Positions 32,080 through 39,601 of a stretch of DNA of 64,000 nucleotides are shown here, in pieces. The stretch's first letter is position 1. Each line of letters begins with the position of its first letter. The stretch comes from Vulcanimicrobiota bacterium. Lineage in GTDB: Bacteria > Vulcanimicrobiota > Vulcanimicrobiia > Vulcanimicrobiales > Vulcanimicrobiaceae. The DNA lies in contig DAHUZB010000009.1 of the NCBI GenBank assembly GCA_027306785.1, positions 62,001 through 126,000 on the forward strand, written 5' to 3'. The notes under the pieces are model-generated. The model searched no databases and was not told where the DNA came from. It saw only the letters and a list, made by a program, of their open reading frames with translations. A program made the position numbers and the translations under genes.

Positions 32080-32142
32080 GCGCTCCGATAACCGGAGCGC
32101 GCGTCACGCCGAGCGGCGCTCCGTGTCACCCGGAGCGCCGCT
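32080..32142. repeat. Two related GC hairpins downstream of the scaffold gene
   Basis: GCGCTCCG/CGGAGCGC (32080-32100, 8-bp stem) and AGCGGCGCTCCG/CGGAGCGCCGCT (32112-32142, perfect 12-bp stem, 7-nt loop) share the same core. They may terminate the sufR-scaffold transcript, but neither is followed by a T run. The shared core suggests duplication of a small palindromic repeat. Confidence 0.65.
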
Positions 32143-32153
32143 ACGTGTCATCC

Positions 32154-32233
32154 TGAGCCTGTCGAAGGGTGAGCCTGTCGAAGGGTGAGCCTGTCGAAGG
32201 GTGAGCCTGTCGAAGGATGAGCCGCTCGAAGGG
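32154..32233 (+). repeat. Five tandem copies of a 16-bp repeat
   Basis: TGAGCCTGTCGAAGGG is repeated head-to-tail five times with no spacer; the fourth copy ends in A and the fifth has GCCGCT in place of GCCTGT. Preceded by TGTCATCC, the unit resembles the CATCCTGAGC...TCGAAGGATG intergenic repeats known in many genomes. Without spacers it is not a CRISPR array. It fills the gap between the scaffold gene and the convergent toxin gene. Confidence 0.9.
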
Positions 32234-32235
32234 CG

Positions 32236-32622
32236 TTACAGCGAGATGATGTTGATCGCGCTTTCGCTCAGGGCTTTCATATCGATCGGGTCGGTCGTCG
32301 CGATATCCGTCGCCTGATGGTGCTCGGCCGCGGCCATGATGACGGCGTCGACCGTTCCCGCGTTTTTCCGTCGCGCGAGTTTGCGTCCGGCGTTGCGCGC
32401 GATGGGTTCATCGATGCTCGCGACGCGCTCGACCGCGTGAACGATGCGATTGATCGTGGCGTCGCGCGGACCTCCGCGCGTCGCTTCGGCGAGCGCTATT
32501 GCCGGAACGATGATCGACGCGCCCTCGGACGCCCACTTTTTTAGCAGCGCGTCGATGCGCCGATCCCGTTCGCCGAGAATTAACGCACCCGAGTCGAGAA
32601 TTAGCGTGCGCCTTTGCGCCAT
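32236..32622 (-). CDS. PIN-domain (VapC-like) toxin
   Basis: 128-residue PIN-domain ribonuclease starting at ATG 32622. The acidic catalytic residues are visible in RTLILDSGALIL, VPAIALAEATRGGP, GTVDAVIMAAAEHH and ATTDPIDMKAL. PIN toxins of VapBC modules cleave RNA and are neutralised by the linked antitoxin. The start overlaps the ribbon-helix-helix antitoxin gene by 22 bp, so the pair forms a standard module. Confidence 0.87.
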   Translation of the reverse strand: MAQRRTLILDSGALILGERDRRIDALLKKWASEGASIIVPAIALAEATRGGPRDATINRIVHAVERVASIDEPIARNAGRKLARRKNAGTVDAVIMAAAEHHQATDIATTDPIDMKALSESAINIISL

Positions 32623-32879
32623 GCCGCCTCCGCGAATGCCGTCGCCTCGCTCGGAATCGGGCCGAGGCGCTCCAAGCGCTCTTCGAGCCATTCGGCAATG
32701 CGTTCGCGCTGAATCTCGTGTTCGAGTGCTCGCGCGGCAAATGCGCTGAACTGTTGTTTGCCGGCGATTTTCTCGACGCTTGCCTCAAGCGCCCGCGGCA
32801 GCGTGATGGTGCGCCGCGAGAATGCAGCTTCAGCTTTCTGAGCGGGTTTGGCACGCTTGTGCTTCGCGGAAGTAGCCAT
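32601..32879 (-). CDS. Ribbon-helix-helix antitoxin
   Basis: 92-residue protein from ATG 32879. After a basic N-terminus (SAKHKRAKPAQKAEA) comes a CopG/RHH-like segment SRRTITLPRALEASVEKIAG, then a helical toxin-binding part LEHEIQRERIAEWLEERLER. It should bind the adjacent PIN toxin and repress the module through the palindrome just upstream. An earlier in-frame ATG at 32891 would lie inside that palindrome. Confidence 0.82.
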   Translation of the reverse strand: MATSAKHKRAKPAQKAEAAFSRRTITLPRALEASVEKIAGKQQFSAFAARALEHEIQRERIAEWLEERLERLGPIPSEATAFAEAAWRKGAR

Positions 32880-32885
32880 GAAATA

Positions 32886-32906
32886 GATCATACGTTATAT
32901 ATGATC
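32886..32906. promoter_or_regulatory. Probable autoregulatory operator of the toxin-antitoxin module
   Basis: GATCATA-N7-TATGATC is a perfect inverted repeat in an AT-rich patch, directly upstream of the antitoxin ATG. It overlaps a TATAAC that could act as the -10. This is the expected binding site for an RHH antitoxin dimer pair. Confidence 0.7.
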
Positions 32907-32926
32907 CGAAGTCGAGAACGCGTCTT

Positions 32927-32961
32927 CAGTCCGCAGTCCGCAGTCCGCAGCCCGCAGCCCG
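32927..32961. repeat. Five tandem heptamers (CAGTCCG x3, CAGCCCG x2)
   Basis: A short perfect-period 7-bp tandem repeat lies between the toxin-antitoxin module and thpR. It may vary in copy number. No coding or regulatory role is evident. Confidence 0.85.
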
Positions 32962-32986
32962 CGACCGCGAGCAGGGCCGGCTGCGC

Positions 32987-33526
32987 TCACGCTCGGAACG
33001 CAGCACGGTAGCGTGTGTCGTAACGCAGCGATCCGTTGCGTCGGAGCGATTCGAAGAGCCTGATCTCCGTGACCGGCATCGGCTGCGGGTTGAGATCGAG
33101 CATCGGCAACGGACGCTCCGATTCGCCGTGCACGCGGGCAAGCGTGATGTGCGCGACCGCATCGTCCTCGAACGTGAAACCGAGCGTGCGATAGGCTCCG
33201 CGTAGCGCGTAGACGAGGTCGCGAAAGTGCGCACCCGCATCGCGCGAGCCGAGATAGACGATGCGCGGGCGACGCTCGTTCGGAAAGGCGCCGAGCCGAT
33301 CGAGCGTAAGATCGAACGTTACGCTCTCGCACGCGACCGCGTCGATGACGCTTGCGATCTCCTCCACGCGTTCCCGCGCAACCTCGCCGAGAAACGCGAG
33401 CGTGAGATGGAGATTTTCGGGAGCGGTGTGCCGACAATCGAACGCTGCGCGCGCCAAGTGCCGCTGCGCCTCAACGCACGCGCCGCGCGTTGCCTCGTCG
33501 AGCGCGAGTCCGACGAAGCAGCGCAT
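32987..33526 (-). CDS. thpR: RNA 2',3'-cyclic phosphodiesterase
   Basis: 179-residue LigT/ThpR 2H phosphoesterase. The two catalytic HxTx motifs are clear: NLHLTLAFLGEV near residue 40 and VAHITLARVHGE near residue 126. Enzymes of this family open 2',3'-cyclic phosphates on RNA ends. The start overlaps the stop of the upstream MBL hydrolase by one base (TAATG), so the two are co-translated. Confidence 0.92.
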   Translation of the reverse strand: MRCFVGLALDEATRGACVEAQRHLARAAFDCRHTAPENLHLTLAFLGEVARERVEEIASVIDAVACESVTFDLTLDRLGAFPNERRPRIVYLGSRDAGAHFRDLVYALRGAYRTLGFTFEDDAVAHITLARVHGESERPLPMLDLNPQPMPVTEIRLFESLRRNGSLRYDTRYRAAFRA

Positions 33527-34161
33527 TATTGTAGGTACGGATTCGCGACGCGTTCTTTTCCGATCGTCGTGAAGGGCCCGTGTCCCGGCACGACCGGCGT
33601 GGCATCGGGAAAATCCATGAGCTTGCGATGGATCGACGCGACGATATCCTCCATCGAGGTTCCGCCCAAATCCCAGCGTCCGATCGCACCGGCGAAGAGC
33701 GTGTCGCCGGTGAGCAGGCGCGTCTGCGCGCCGTCGCCGCAGGCAAAGCAGACGCTCCCCGGCGTGTGTCCCGGCGTATGCAGCACCTCCACGCTCACGC
33801 CGCCGATCGAGATCCGATCGCCGTCGCGCAGATCGCCGTCGAGTTGCACCACGGCAGGCATCGCAGGCAACCCGAAGCGCGCCGCGAGCATCGGCTGCGC
33901 ATGGTAGATCGGCAGATCCTCCGGATGCAGCAGCGCCGCCGCGTGCGTACGCTCGCGCAATCCCCCGACGTCCGCGATGTGGTCGAAATGCGCGTGCGTA
34001 TGAATCAGATACTTCGCGGTGAGCCCCAGCCGCTCCAAGTGCCGCATCACATCAGGAACGCCATCCCCGCCATCAACGACGATCGCCTCGCGTGTGGCTT
34101 CGTCACCGACGATCGTGCAATTACACCCGAGCATCCCAACCGAAAACGTTTCAACGATCAT
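33526..34161 (-). CDS. Glyoxalase II-like metallo-beta-lactamase hydrolase
   Basis: 211-residue MBL-fold hydrolase. ATG 34161 is chosen because GAGGGAG precedes it. Metal ligands are seen in LIHTHAHFDHIADVGGL near residue 57, VLHTPGHTPGSVCF near 128, TGDTLFAG near 148 and VPGHGPFTTIG near 195. The pattern fits hydroxyacylglutathione-hydrolase-like YcbL-type enzymes. The physiological thioester or other substrate is not known. Confidence 0.88.
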   Translation of the reverse strand: MIVETFSVGMLGCNCTIVGDEATREAIVVDGGDGVPDVMRHLERLGLTAKYLIHTHAHFDHIADVGGLRERTHAAALLHPEDLPIYHAQPMLAARFGLPAMPAVVQLDGDLRDGDRISIGGVSVEVLHTPGHTPGSVCFACGDGAQTRLLTGDTLFAGAIGRWDLGGTSMEDIVASIHRKLMDFPDATPVVPGHGPFTTIGKERVANPYLQ

Positions 34162-34204
34162 CGCTCCCTCATCCCATCTCCGAACGACCTGCCGCGAGAC
34201 CCTA

Positions 34205-34696
34205 TTACTCGCCCCACGCACCGACATCGCGAAATCTCCCATTGAAATACCCGAGCGGCGCTCCGGGGCTCGCGTCGCACGAGAGCACGCGGCCGATGAA
34301 GATGGAATGCGTGCCCGCATGATGCTCTTCGGCCACCTCGCAGTCGAAGTGCGCGATCGTTCCGGGCAGTACCGGTGCACCCGTGACATCGGTCGTGAAG
34401 GCGATGTCGTCGAACTGATGCTCGCGGATCTTTCCGGCGAAGCGTTCGGCGAGTTCCTGTTGATCGGCGGCGAGCACGTTCACGCAGAAGATGCGCGACG
34501 AGGCGATGTAGAGGTAACTGCGCGCCTCGCGATTGACGCAGATCAGCAGCATCGGCGGATCGGCCGAGACCGAGGCGAAGGCGGTGAGCGTGATGCCGCG
34601 CGGTTCGCCGTCGCGCACGCTCGTCACCACGGTGACGCCGGTCGGAAAGCGGCGCATCGCCGAGCGGAATGCGTCCGCGCGCGCCGTCGCGCTCAT
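34205..34696 (-). CDS. Flavin reductase-like FMN-binding protein
   Basis: 163-residue flavin reductase of the HpaC/RutF-like type. It opens DAFRSAMRRFPTGVTVVTSV, continues GEPRGITLTAFASVSADPPM and IFCVNVLAADQQELAERFAG, and ends with HSIFIGRVLSCDASPGAPLG. Such proteins reduce FMN or FAD with NAD(P)H for partner monooxygenases, but none is adjacent here. The start overlaps the methyltransferase stop by 4 bp. Confidence 0.88.
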   Translation of the reverse strand: MSATARADAFRSAMRRFPTGVTVVTSVRDGEPRGITLTAFASVSADPPMLLICVNREARSYLYIASSRIFCVNVLAADQQELAERFAGKIREHQFDDIAFTTDVTGAPVLPGTIAHFDCEVAEEHHAGTHSIFIGRVLSCDASPGAPLGYFNGRFRDVGAWGE

Positions 34697-35322
34697 CGAA
34701 TGCGCGCGCCGATGCCCGTGCCGTCGCCGAGGGGAAGGATGGTCGCGTCGAGCTCGGGGTGCGAGAGAAAGTAGTCGTTGAAGGCGCGCATCGCGACCAC
34801 GTCGGCATCGTCGTCGGGCGAGGGCGGCGCGGCGACGCGGCCGTCGAGCATGCAGTTGTCGATCACCACGATACCCGAGCGTTTGAGCATCGGCACCACG
34901 AGATCGAGGTAGGCGCGATACTGCGCTTTGTCCGCGTCGATGAAGACGATATCGAGATTGCGTTGCTGAAAGTTTTCCAGCAGTTCGAGCGCGTCTTGGT
35001 TGAAGATCGTGATGTGATCGTCTTCGCCCGCGCGGCGAATGTAGGTGAGCGCGACCTCGGTACGCGCCGTGTCGGGATCGATCGTCCAGAGCTTGCCCGC
35101 GGGGGGCTGCGCAAGCGCCATCCAGAGGGTGGAGTATCCGTAGGCGGTGCCGACCTCGAGGATGCGGTTGGCCTGCATCATGTGGACGAGGACCGAAAGA
35201 AAGCGGCCGGTCTCGCGCGAGACGATCGGAATCCCGTCCTTGCGGCCGTGCTGTTCGAGTTCGAGCAGCAGCGGGTGCGGGGCCGGGTGGCTCGCTTCCA
35301 AATATCGCAGAATCTCGGTCAT
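34693..35322 (-). CDS. O-methyltransferase, class I SAM-dependent
   Basis: 209-residue O-methyltransferase (catechol/caffeoyl-CoA-OMT-like). From ATG 35322 it begins TEILRYLEASHPAPHPLLLE. It has RILEVGTAYGYSTLWMALAQ (SAM site), DIVFIDADKAQYRAYLDLVV (metal/SAM) and VVIDNCMLDGRVAAP. These are divalent-metal-dependent enzymes acting on hydroxylated aromatics or similar acceptors; the substrate is unknown. It is co-directional with the flavin reductase gene. Confidence 0.9.
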   Translation of the reverse strand: MTEILRYLEASHPAPHPLLLELEQHGRKDGIPIVSRETGRFLSVLVHMMQANRILEVGTAYGYSTLWMALAQPPAGKLWTIDPDTARTEVALTYIRRAGEDDHITIFNQDALELLENFQQRNLDIVFIDADKAQYRAYLDLVVPMLKRSGIVVIDNCMLDGRVAAPPSPDDDADVVAMRAFNDYFLSHPELDATILPLGDGTGIGARIR

Positions 35323-35379
35323 CTCGGGAACCTGACTTAGCGGGAACCCCCCGCCGACCTCCTCGAACTGAACGTGCCC

Positions 35380-36102
35380 ATGCGTAGGCAGTTGCGCCTG
35401 TTTCCGCTCAACGCGGTGCTCTTCCCGGGGGCCGTGCTGAACCTCCATATCTTCGAGCCACGCTACAAGCAGATGATCAACGAGTGCTTGGAAACCGGCG
35501 AAGGCTTCGGGGTTGCGCTGATCGCGGACGGCGCCGAAGCGGGCGATCCCAATGTGACGCCGCACGAGATCGGCTCGATCGCCGAGATCGTCGAGGTGCA
35601 GACGCTTCCTTTCGGGCGATATTTTATCTCGACGATCGGCCGCGAGCGCTTTCGCATCCGCGAGATCATCGCGCGCGAGCCCTATCTCGTGGTCGATGCC
35701 GAGGTGCTCGATCCGACCTCGCCGCCCGTCGCCGACGTGGAATCCGCGACGCTCTTACCCGCCGTCCGCGATCTCTTCGATGAATATCTCGCCATGCTCA
35801 TCGAGTTTTCGGGAACCGAACGCGGTGTGGAACTGCCCGACGGCGATCCGACCGGAACCTCGTATTTGATCGGCGACGCGCTCCAGGTCGCGGAGGCGAT
35901 CAAACAGCGCCTGCTCGAGATCGACGATACGGGCGCGCGTCTGCGGGCCGAGCGCGAATTTCTCGAACGCCTGCTGCCGCAGCTGCGCCGACTCTTGGAG
36001 CGGCGTCGCGACGAGCTGGAACGGCGGCAAGAGCGCGGTGAGGATAACTCCTATCGCACCGATCAGGAGCGCTACTTCGGAAAGTTCTTCTCGCTGAACT
36101 AA
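35380..36102 (+). CDS. LON substrate-binding (N-terminal) domain protein
   Basis: 240-residue stand-alone Lon N-terminal domain protein, lacking the AAA+ ATPase and protease parts. It opens RRQLRLFPLNAVLFPGAVLN with LHIFEPRYKQMINECLETGE, as in the LON superfamily. Later it has a helical segment rich in Arg/Glu ending YFGKFFSLN. Stand-alone LON proteins may recognise protein substrates; their role is poorly understood. It is divergent from the methyltransferase and convergent with folD (4-bp overlap). Confidence 0.87.
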   Translation: MRRQLRLFPLNAVLFPGAVLNLHIFEPRYKQMINECLETGEGFGVALIADGAEAGDPNVTPHEIGSIAEIVEVQTLPFGRYFISTIGRERFRIREIIAREPYLVVDAEVLDPTSPPVADVESATLLPAVRDLFDEYLAMLIEFSGTERGVELPDGDPTGTSYLIGDALQVAEAIKQRLLEIDDTGARLRAEREFLERLLPQLRRLLERRRDELERRQERGEDNSYRTDQERYFGKFFSLN

Positions 36103-36959
36103 CGCGTCGCCGAGATGTGCTCGGCGGATTTCACCACGTTGCGCAGCAGCGCGACGTTGGTGACCGGGCCGACGCCGCCCGGGACCGGCGTGATCGCACC
36201 CGCCACCTCGACCGCGGAGTCGAACTCCACGTCGCCCTTGAGGACGCCGTCGACGACCGTGGTGCCGACGTCGATCACGGTTGCCCCCGGCGCGATGTCG
36301 GCGCCGCCGATGAGCCCCGGCACGCCGGTCGCGACCACCACGACCTCGGCCATGCGCAGGTAGGGCTGCAGACTCTCGCTCTCTTTGTGCAGCACGGTGA
36401 CGGTCGCGTCTTGCGCGAGCATCAGCATCGCGACCGGCGCGCCCACCACGACCGAGCGTCCGATCATCACCGCGCGTTTGCCGCGCAGGGGCCAATGCGG
36501 GCTGCGTTCGAGCAGCAGCATCACGGCCGCGGGGGTGGCGGGTACGTACTCGGTGCCGCTGCCGAAGGCCAGGTTTCCCTGATTGGTCGGATGGGTGCCG
36601 TCGACGTCCTTGTGCACCGGGATCGCATCGGCGATCTCGCGGATCGAGAGATGCGGCGGCAGCGGCTGTTGCAGCATCACGCCGTGCACGCGGTCGTCGT
36701 CCTGCAAGCGTTCCAGTTCGGCACGAACGGCGACCGAAGTCGCATCTGCGGGAAGGCGCGCGACCTCGACCTCGATGCCGACGCGCTCGCCGGTGCGGAC
36801 GAGGTTGCGAACGTAGGCGACACTGCTTTCGTTTTCACCGACGAAAACGATCACGAGCTTGGGATGAATCCCGCGCTCGCGTAGCGCACTCGTACGTGCG
36901 AGGAGCTCCGTCCGCAGTTCGGCGGCGAGAGCTTTCCCGTCGAGAATGTGGGCCGACAC
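36099..36959 (-). CDS. folD: Bifunctional methylene-THF dehydrogenase / cyclohydrolase
   Basis: 286-residue FolD that interconverts 5,10-methylene-THF and 10-formyl-THF. Motifs: VGENESSVAYVRNL (catalytic Tyr/Lys region), MLQQPLPPHLSIREI, VMIGRSVVVGAPVAMLMLAQ (NADP site) and the C-terminal TPVPGGVGPVTNVALL. The start is GTG 36959. Its first bases overlap the start of the divergent small gene at 36946. Confidence 0.96.
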   Translation of the reverse strand: MSAHILDGKALAAELRTELLARTSALRERGIHPKLVIVFVGENESSVAYVRNLVRTGERVGIEVEVARLPADATSVAVRAELERLQDDDRVHGVMLQQPLPPHLSIREIADAIPVHKDVDGTHPTNQGNLAFGSGTEYVPATPAAVMLLLERSPHWPLRGKRAVMIGRSVVVGAPVAMLMLAQDATVTVLHKESESLQPYLRMAEVVVVATGVPGLIGGADIAPGATVIDVGTTVVDGVLKGDVEFDSAVEVAGAITPVPGGVGPVTNVALLRNVVKSAEHISATR

Positions 36960-37278
36960 GCGGTCGCGGTTTCGTCCACCGGAGGAGAGGCACCTGGAAC
37001 ACGTACGACGCGAAGTGCGTCTGGGCTCGGAATTTGCGGCGGAGGCCTTTGCGAAAGCCTTCGATCGCTTCGTGCAAGCCTACAACGTGCGCCCGCTCTT
37101 GGCGCGCTGCAGCCCGGACGTGCTGGAACGCTATTGCCGCCTCTTCGAGGCGGGCGAAGATGCCGCGCGGCGGCGCGAAGTGCGCTACCGCGATATTCCG
37201 TTGCTCGCGGCGGTGCTGCCGGTGGGCACCATCGCGTTCGAGGGCGAGGTTGACGAAGATCGGATGGGTGACTGGTGA
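36946..37278 (+). CDS. Small hypothetical protein before the TlpA gene
   Basis: 110 residues if ATG 36946 is used, but that start lies inside folD. A good GGAGGAGAGG at 36981-36990 instead points to a start near 36994 (CTG) or GTG 37015 (VRLGSEFAAEAFAKAFDRFV). The common part holds AYNVRPLLARCSPDVLERYC and RYRDIPLLAAVLPVGTIAFE. I do not recognise the family. It overlaps the TlpA start as GTGA, so the two are coupled. Confidence 0.55.
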   Translation: MWADTRSRFRPPEERHLEHVRREVRLGSEFAAEAFAKAFDRFVQAYNVRPLLARCSPDVLERYCRLFEAGEDAARRREVRYRDIPLLAAVLPVGTIAFEGEVDEDRMGDW

Positions 37279-37808
37279 GCGACCGGCTGCGCTACGTGTT
37301 GATCGCGGCGGCGCTGGTGCTTGCCGCGGTGATCGTATACCCGTTCTTTCGCTCGGGCGGCGCGCGTCCGGCCGGGCCGGCCGGGCTCGCGGGTTCGACC
37401 GCGCCGGTCTACGCGATGCAGACCGATACGGGTACCTCCGCCTCGCTCGCCGGCTACCGCGGTAAGATCGTGGTGATGAACCTGTGGGCGTCGTGGTGCC
37501 CGCCGTGCCGTGCGGAGATGCCCGATCTCGAGCGCCTGGCGCGGCAGTTCGCCGCGCGCGGCGTCGTCGTCGTCGGTGTGAATCAGGGTGAATCGGCGCA
37601 GCGTGCGGCGGCGTTCGCGCAGTCGCTCGGCATCACGTTTCCGATCTGGGTCGACGATCAGCAGCGCTACGGACGCGTCTACGCCGCGCTCGGCTTGCCG
37701 ACGACCGTGATCATCGGGCGCAACGGCGTGGTGGTGCGCGGTTTCGACGGCGCGCTCACGCTGCCGCAGATGCGCGCGGCGGTCGCGCCCTTGGTGAAGA
37801 CGCCATGA
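37275..37808 (+). CDS. TlpA/ResA-type membrane-anchored thioredoxin
   Basis: 177 residues from GTG 37275. An N-terminal anchor (YVLIAAALVLAAVIVYPFF) is followed by a periplasmic thioredoxin fold with the redox motif WASWCPPCRAEMP near residue 75, VVVGVNQGESAQRAAAF and cis-Pro region LGLPTTVIIGRNG. It probably reduces or exchanges disulfides outside the membrane, for example in cytochrome c maturation. Its stop overlaps the next membrane-protein gene by 4 bp. Confidence 0.92.
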   Translation: MSDRLRYVLIAAALVLAAVIVYPFFRSGGARPAGPAGLAGSTAPVYAMQTDTGTSASLAGYRGKIVVMNLWASWCPPCRAEMPDLERLARQFAARGVVVVGVNQGESAQRAAAFAQSLGITFPIWVDDQQRYGRVYAALGLPTTVIIGRNGVVVRGFDGALTLPQMRAAVAPLVKTP

Positions 37809-38725
37809 TGCTCTCGCTCCTCACCGCGCTGCTCGTGCTGATCGGCGTCTGTATCGAACTGATCCTCCCGGGGCGCTCGCTCTACCACGCGGGCTGGTAC
37901 AACGTGCTGTTGGCGGCGCTCGTCGTGGTGCTCGCGATGCGCATGCGTCGCACGCTGCAGGCGATGCAGCGGCCGGCCGAACGTATCGGCGCGATCATCG
38001 CGGCCTTCGGCGTGGGCGTCATCGCATTCGCCGGAATTGCGAGCGGCTTGCTCGGTCCCGATGCGCAGACGATCGTCGGCGCGCCGGGCGAGAACGTGCG
38101 CGTCGCCGATCTCGGCGGCACGCTCGACTTCCCGCTCGCGCAGGGGAACGGTGCGCCGGTCGTCTCGCTCGTGCGCGGCACGAGCGCACTGCCGATCGAT
38201 CGCACGCGCTACGTGGGCGCCTTCGTGCTGCAGCCGAAGCCGCGCGACGTCGTTGCGGTCGAAGCCTCCGATGCGCGCGACGCGCACCTGACGATCACGC
38301 AGCCGACCGGCACCGCATTTCTCTCGCCGGTGCTGCTGATGACCACGCGACAGTCGCTGCTCGGCTTCGACGTACCGAACGACGCGTTCTCGCTGCCCGC
38401 CGCGCATCGTATGGTGCGCGCGGTGCTCTTTCCGGCGCCGGTCGCCGCGCAGATTCGCACGCTCGGCGCGCCGCCGGGAACCGCCGCGGTACTCTTCGAG
38501 GTGGAGAACGACGGCGCGAGCGGCGGCAAGAATCACATCGGTGTGGCGCTCGACGGCGGGCGCACGACGATTGCGGGTATCACGCTGCGTCCGCGCGTCC
38601 TGAGCTATCCGGCGATCACCACGATCGCGATCCCGCACGTTGTCGCGGTCGCGATCGGGCTGCTCTGCGTGCTCGGCGGCCTCTTGACGGCACTCGTGCC
38701 GCCGGGTAAGCTGGGCAAACAATGA
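37805..38725 (+). CDS. Membrane protein with large exported domain
   Basis: 306 residues: N-terminal spans (SLLTALLVLIGVCIELILPG, YNVLLAALVVVLAMRM, IGAIIAAFGVGVIAFAGIAS), an exported domain of about 180 residues, and a C-terminal span (IPHVVAVAIGLLCVLGGLLT). The topology and position after a TlpA thioredoxin suggest a role in envelope redox chemistry or cytochrome c assembly, but no Cys pair or haem motif is seen. The family is not recognised. Confidence 0.65.
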   Translation: MMLSLLTALLVLIGVCIELILPGRSLYHAGWYNVLLAALVVVLAMRMRRTLQAMQRPAERIGAIIAAFGVGVIAFAGIASGLLGPDAQTIVGAPGENVRVADLGGTLDFPLAQGNGAPVVSLVRGTSALPIDRTRYVGAFVLQPKPRDVVAVEASDARDAHLTITQPTGTAFLSPVLLMTTRQSLLGFDVPNDAFSLPAAHRMVRAVLFPAPVAAQIRTLGAPPGTAAVLFEVENDGASGGKNHIGVALDGGRTTIAGITLRPRVLSYPAITTIAIPHVVAVAIGLLCVLGGLLTALVPPGKLGKQ

Positions 38726-38784
38726 CGAACCGCGTCGCGTTCCCGTGCCCGCCGCAGCCGCATCAGGAGATGCCGGTTCGGTAG
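38722..38784 (+). CDS. Possible 20-residue peptide overlapping the upstream stop
   Basis: ATG overlaps the previous TGA as ATGA and opens a 20-codon frame (MTNRVAFPCPPQPHQEMPVR) that stops 24 bp before a strong terminator. It would be the last gene of the TlpA transcript. No homology is known to me and no ribosome site is visible; it could be chance. Confidence 0.2.
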   Translation: MTNRVAFPCPPQPHQEMPVR

Positions 38785-38808
38785 CGCACGCGTCGTCGTA
38801 GATCAGAC

Positions 38809-38846
38809 GAACGAGGCCGCTCCAACCGGAGCGGCCTCGTTCTTTT
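38809..38846 (+). terminator. Strong intrinsic terminator after the TlpA operon
   Basis: GAACGAGGCCGCTCC and GGAGCGGCCTCGTTC form a perfect 15-bp stem with an AACC loop, followed by TTTT. It ends the transcript from about 36.95 kb and separates it from proC. Confidence 0.92.
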
Positions 38847-38866
38847 CATATCCGGGAGCCATCATC

Positions 38867-39601
38867 GTGCACATCGGCATCATCGGGAGAGGGACCCTCG
38901 GCGGCGCGATCGCGCACGCGCTCGACGCGAGCGCTCACGCCGCCACCGTCATCAGTACCACCCGCGCGAACGCGCGCGAAAATCGCGCGCTCGCGCAGGC
39001 AAGCGACGTGGTGCTGCTCTGCGTGAAACCGCACGACGTGCCGTCGGTGCTGCGCGAGATCGCACCGGAACTCCGTGCGGAGCAGGTGGTGATCTCGACC
39101 GCGGCGGGCGTGCGGCTCGACGACCTGCGTGCGTGGAGCGGCGAGCGCGCGCGCATGGTGCGCACGATGCCGAACACGCCCGCGCGCGTGAGGCGCGCGA
39201 TGACGGTGATCGCCTCGAGCTCGCACTGCGATCCGGGCGCGCTCGCGGTGACGCGCGAGCTGTTCGATACGATCGGCGAGACGGCGGTGCTCGATGAACG
39301 CCTGATGGACGCGGTGACCGCGGTGAGCGGCTGCGGCCCCGCGTATGCGTTCACGTTTATCGAGGCGATGATCGACGCGTCGATCGCGCTCGGCATTCCC
39401 TACGATCAGGCGCGGCTGCTCGTCGCGCAGACGCTGCTCGGATCGGCCCATCTGCTGCTCGCGAGCGACGCGCATCCGGGCGCGCTGCGCCACGAGGTGG
39501 CAACGCCCGGCGGGCGTACGATTCGCGGCCTGCTCGCGCTCGAAGAGCATGGCGTACGCGGGGCGATCGCGCGCGCCGTGATCGCCGCGAGCGGCGCTTA
39601 G
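38867..39601 (+). CDS. proC: Pyrroline-5-carboxylate reductase
   Basis: 244 residues from GTG 38867. It reduces pyrroline-5-carboxylate to proline with NAD(P)H. The N-terminus IGIIGRGTLGGAIAHALDAS is the nucleotide site; MVRTMPNTPARVRRAMTVIA and AVSGCGPAYAFTFIEAMIDA are diagnostic of ProC, as is LRHEVATPGGRTIRGLLALE. It is slightly short (usual 260-280). Its stop overlaps the convergent pmbA stop by 4 bp. Confidence 0.93.
   Translation: MHIGIIGRGTLGGAIAHALDASAHAATVISTTRANARENRALAQASDVVLLCVKPHDVPSVLREIAPELRAEQVVISTAAGVRLDDLRAWSGERARMVRTMPNTPARVRRAMTVIASSSHCDPGALAVTRELFDTIGETAVLDERLMDAVTAVSGCGPAYAFTFIEAMIDASIALGIPYDQARLLVAQTLLGSAHLLLASDAHPGALRHEVATPGGRTIRGLLALEEHGVRGAIARAVIAASGA

Noticed and set aside
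32154-32233. CRISPR array
   Set aside because: Repeats are only 16 bp, contiguous and without spacers, and no cas genes are present.
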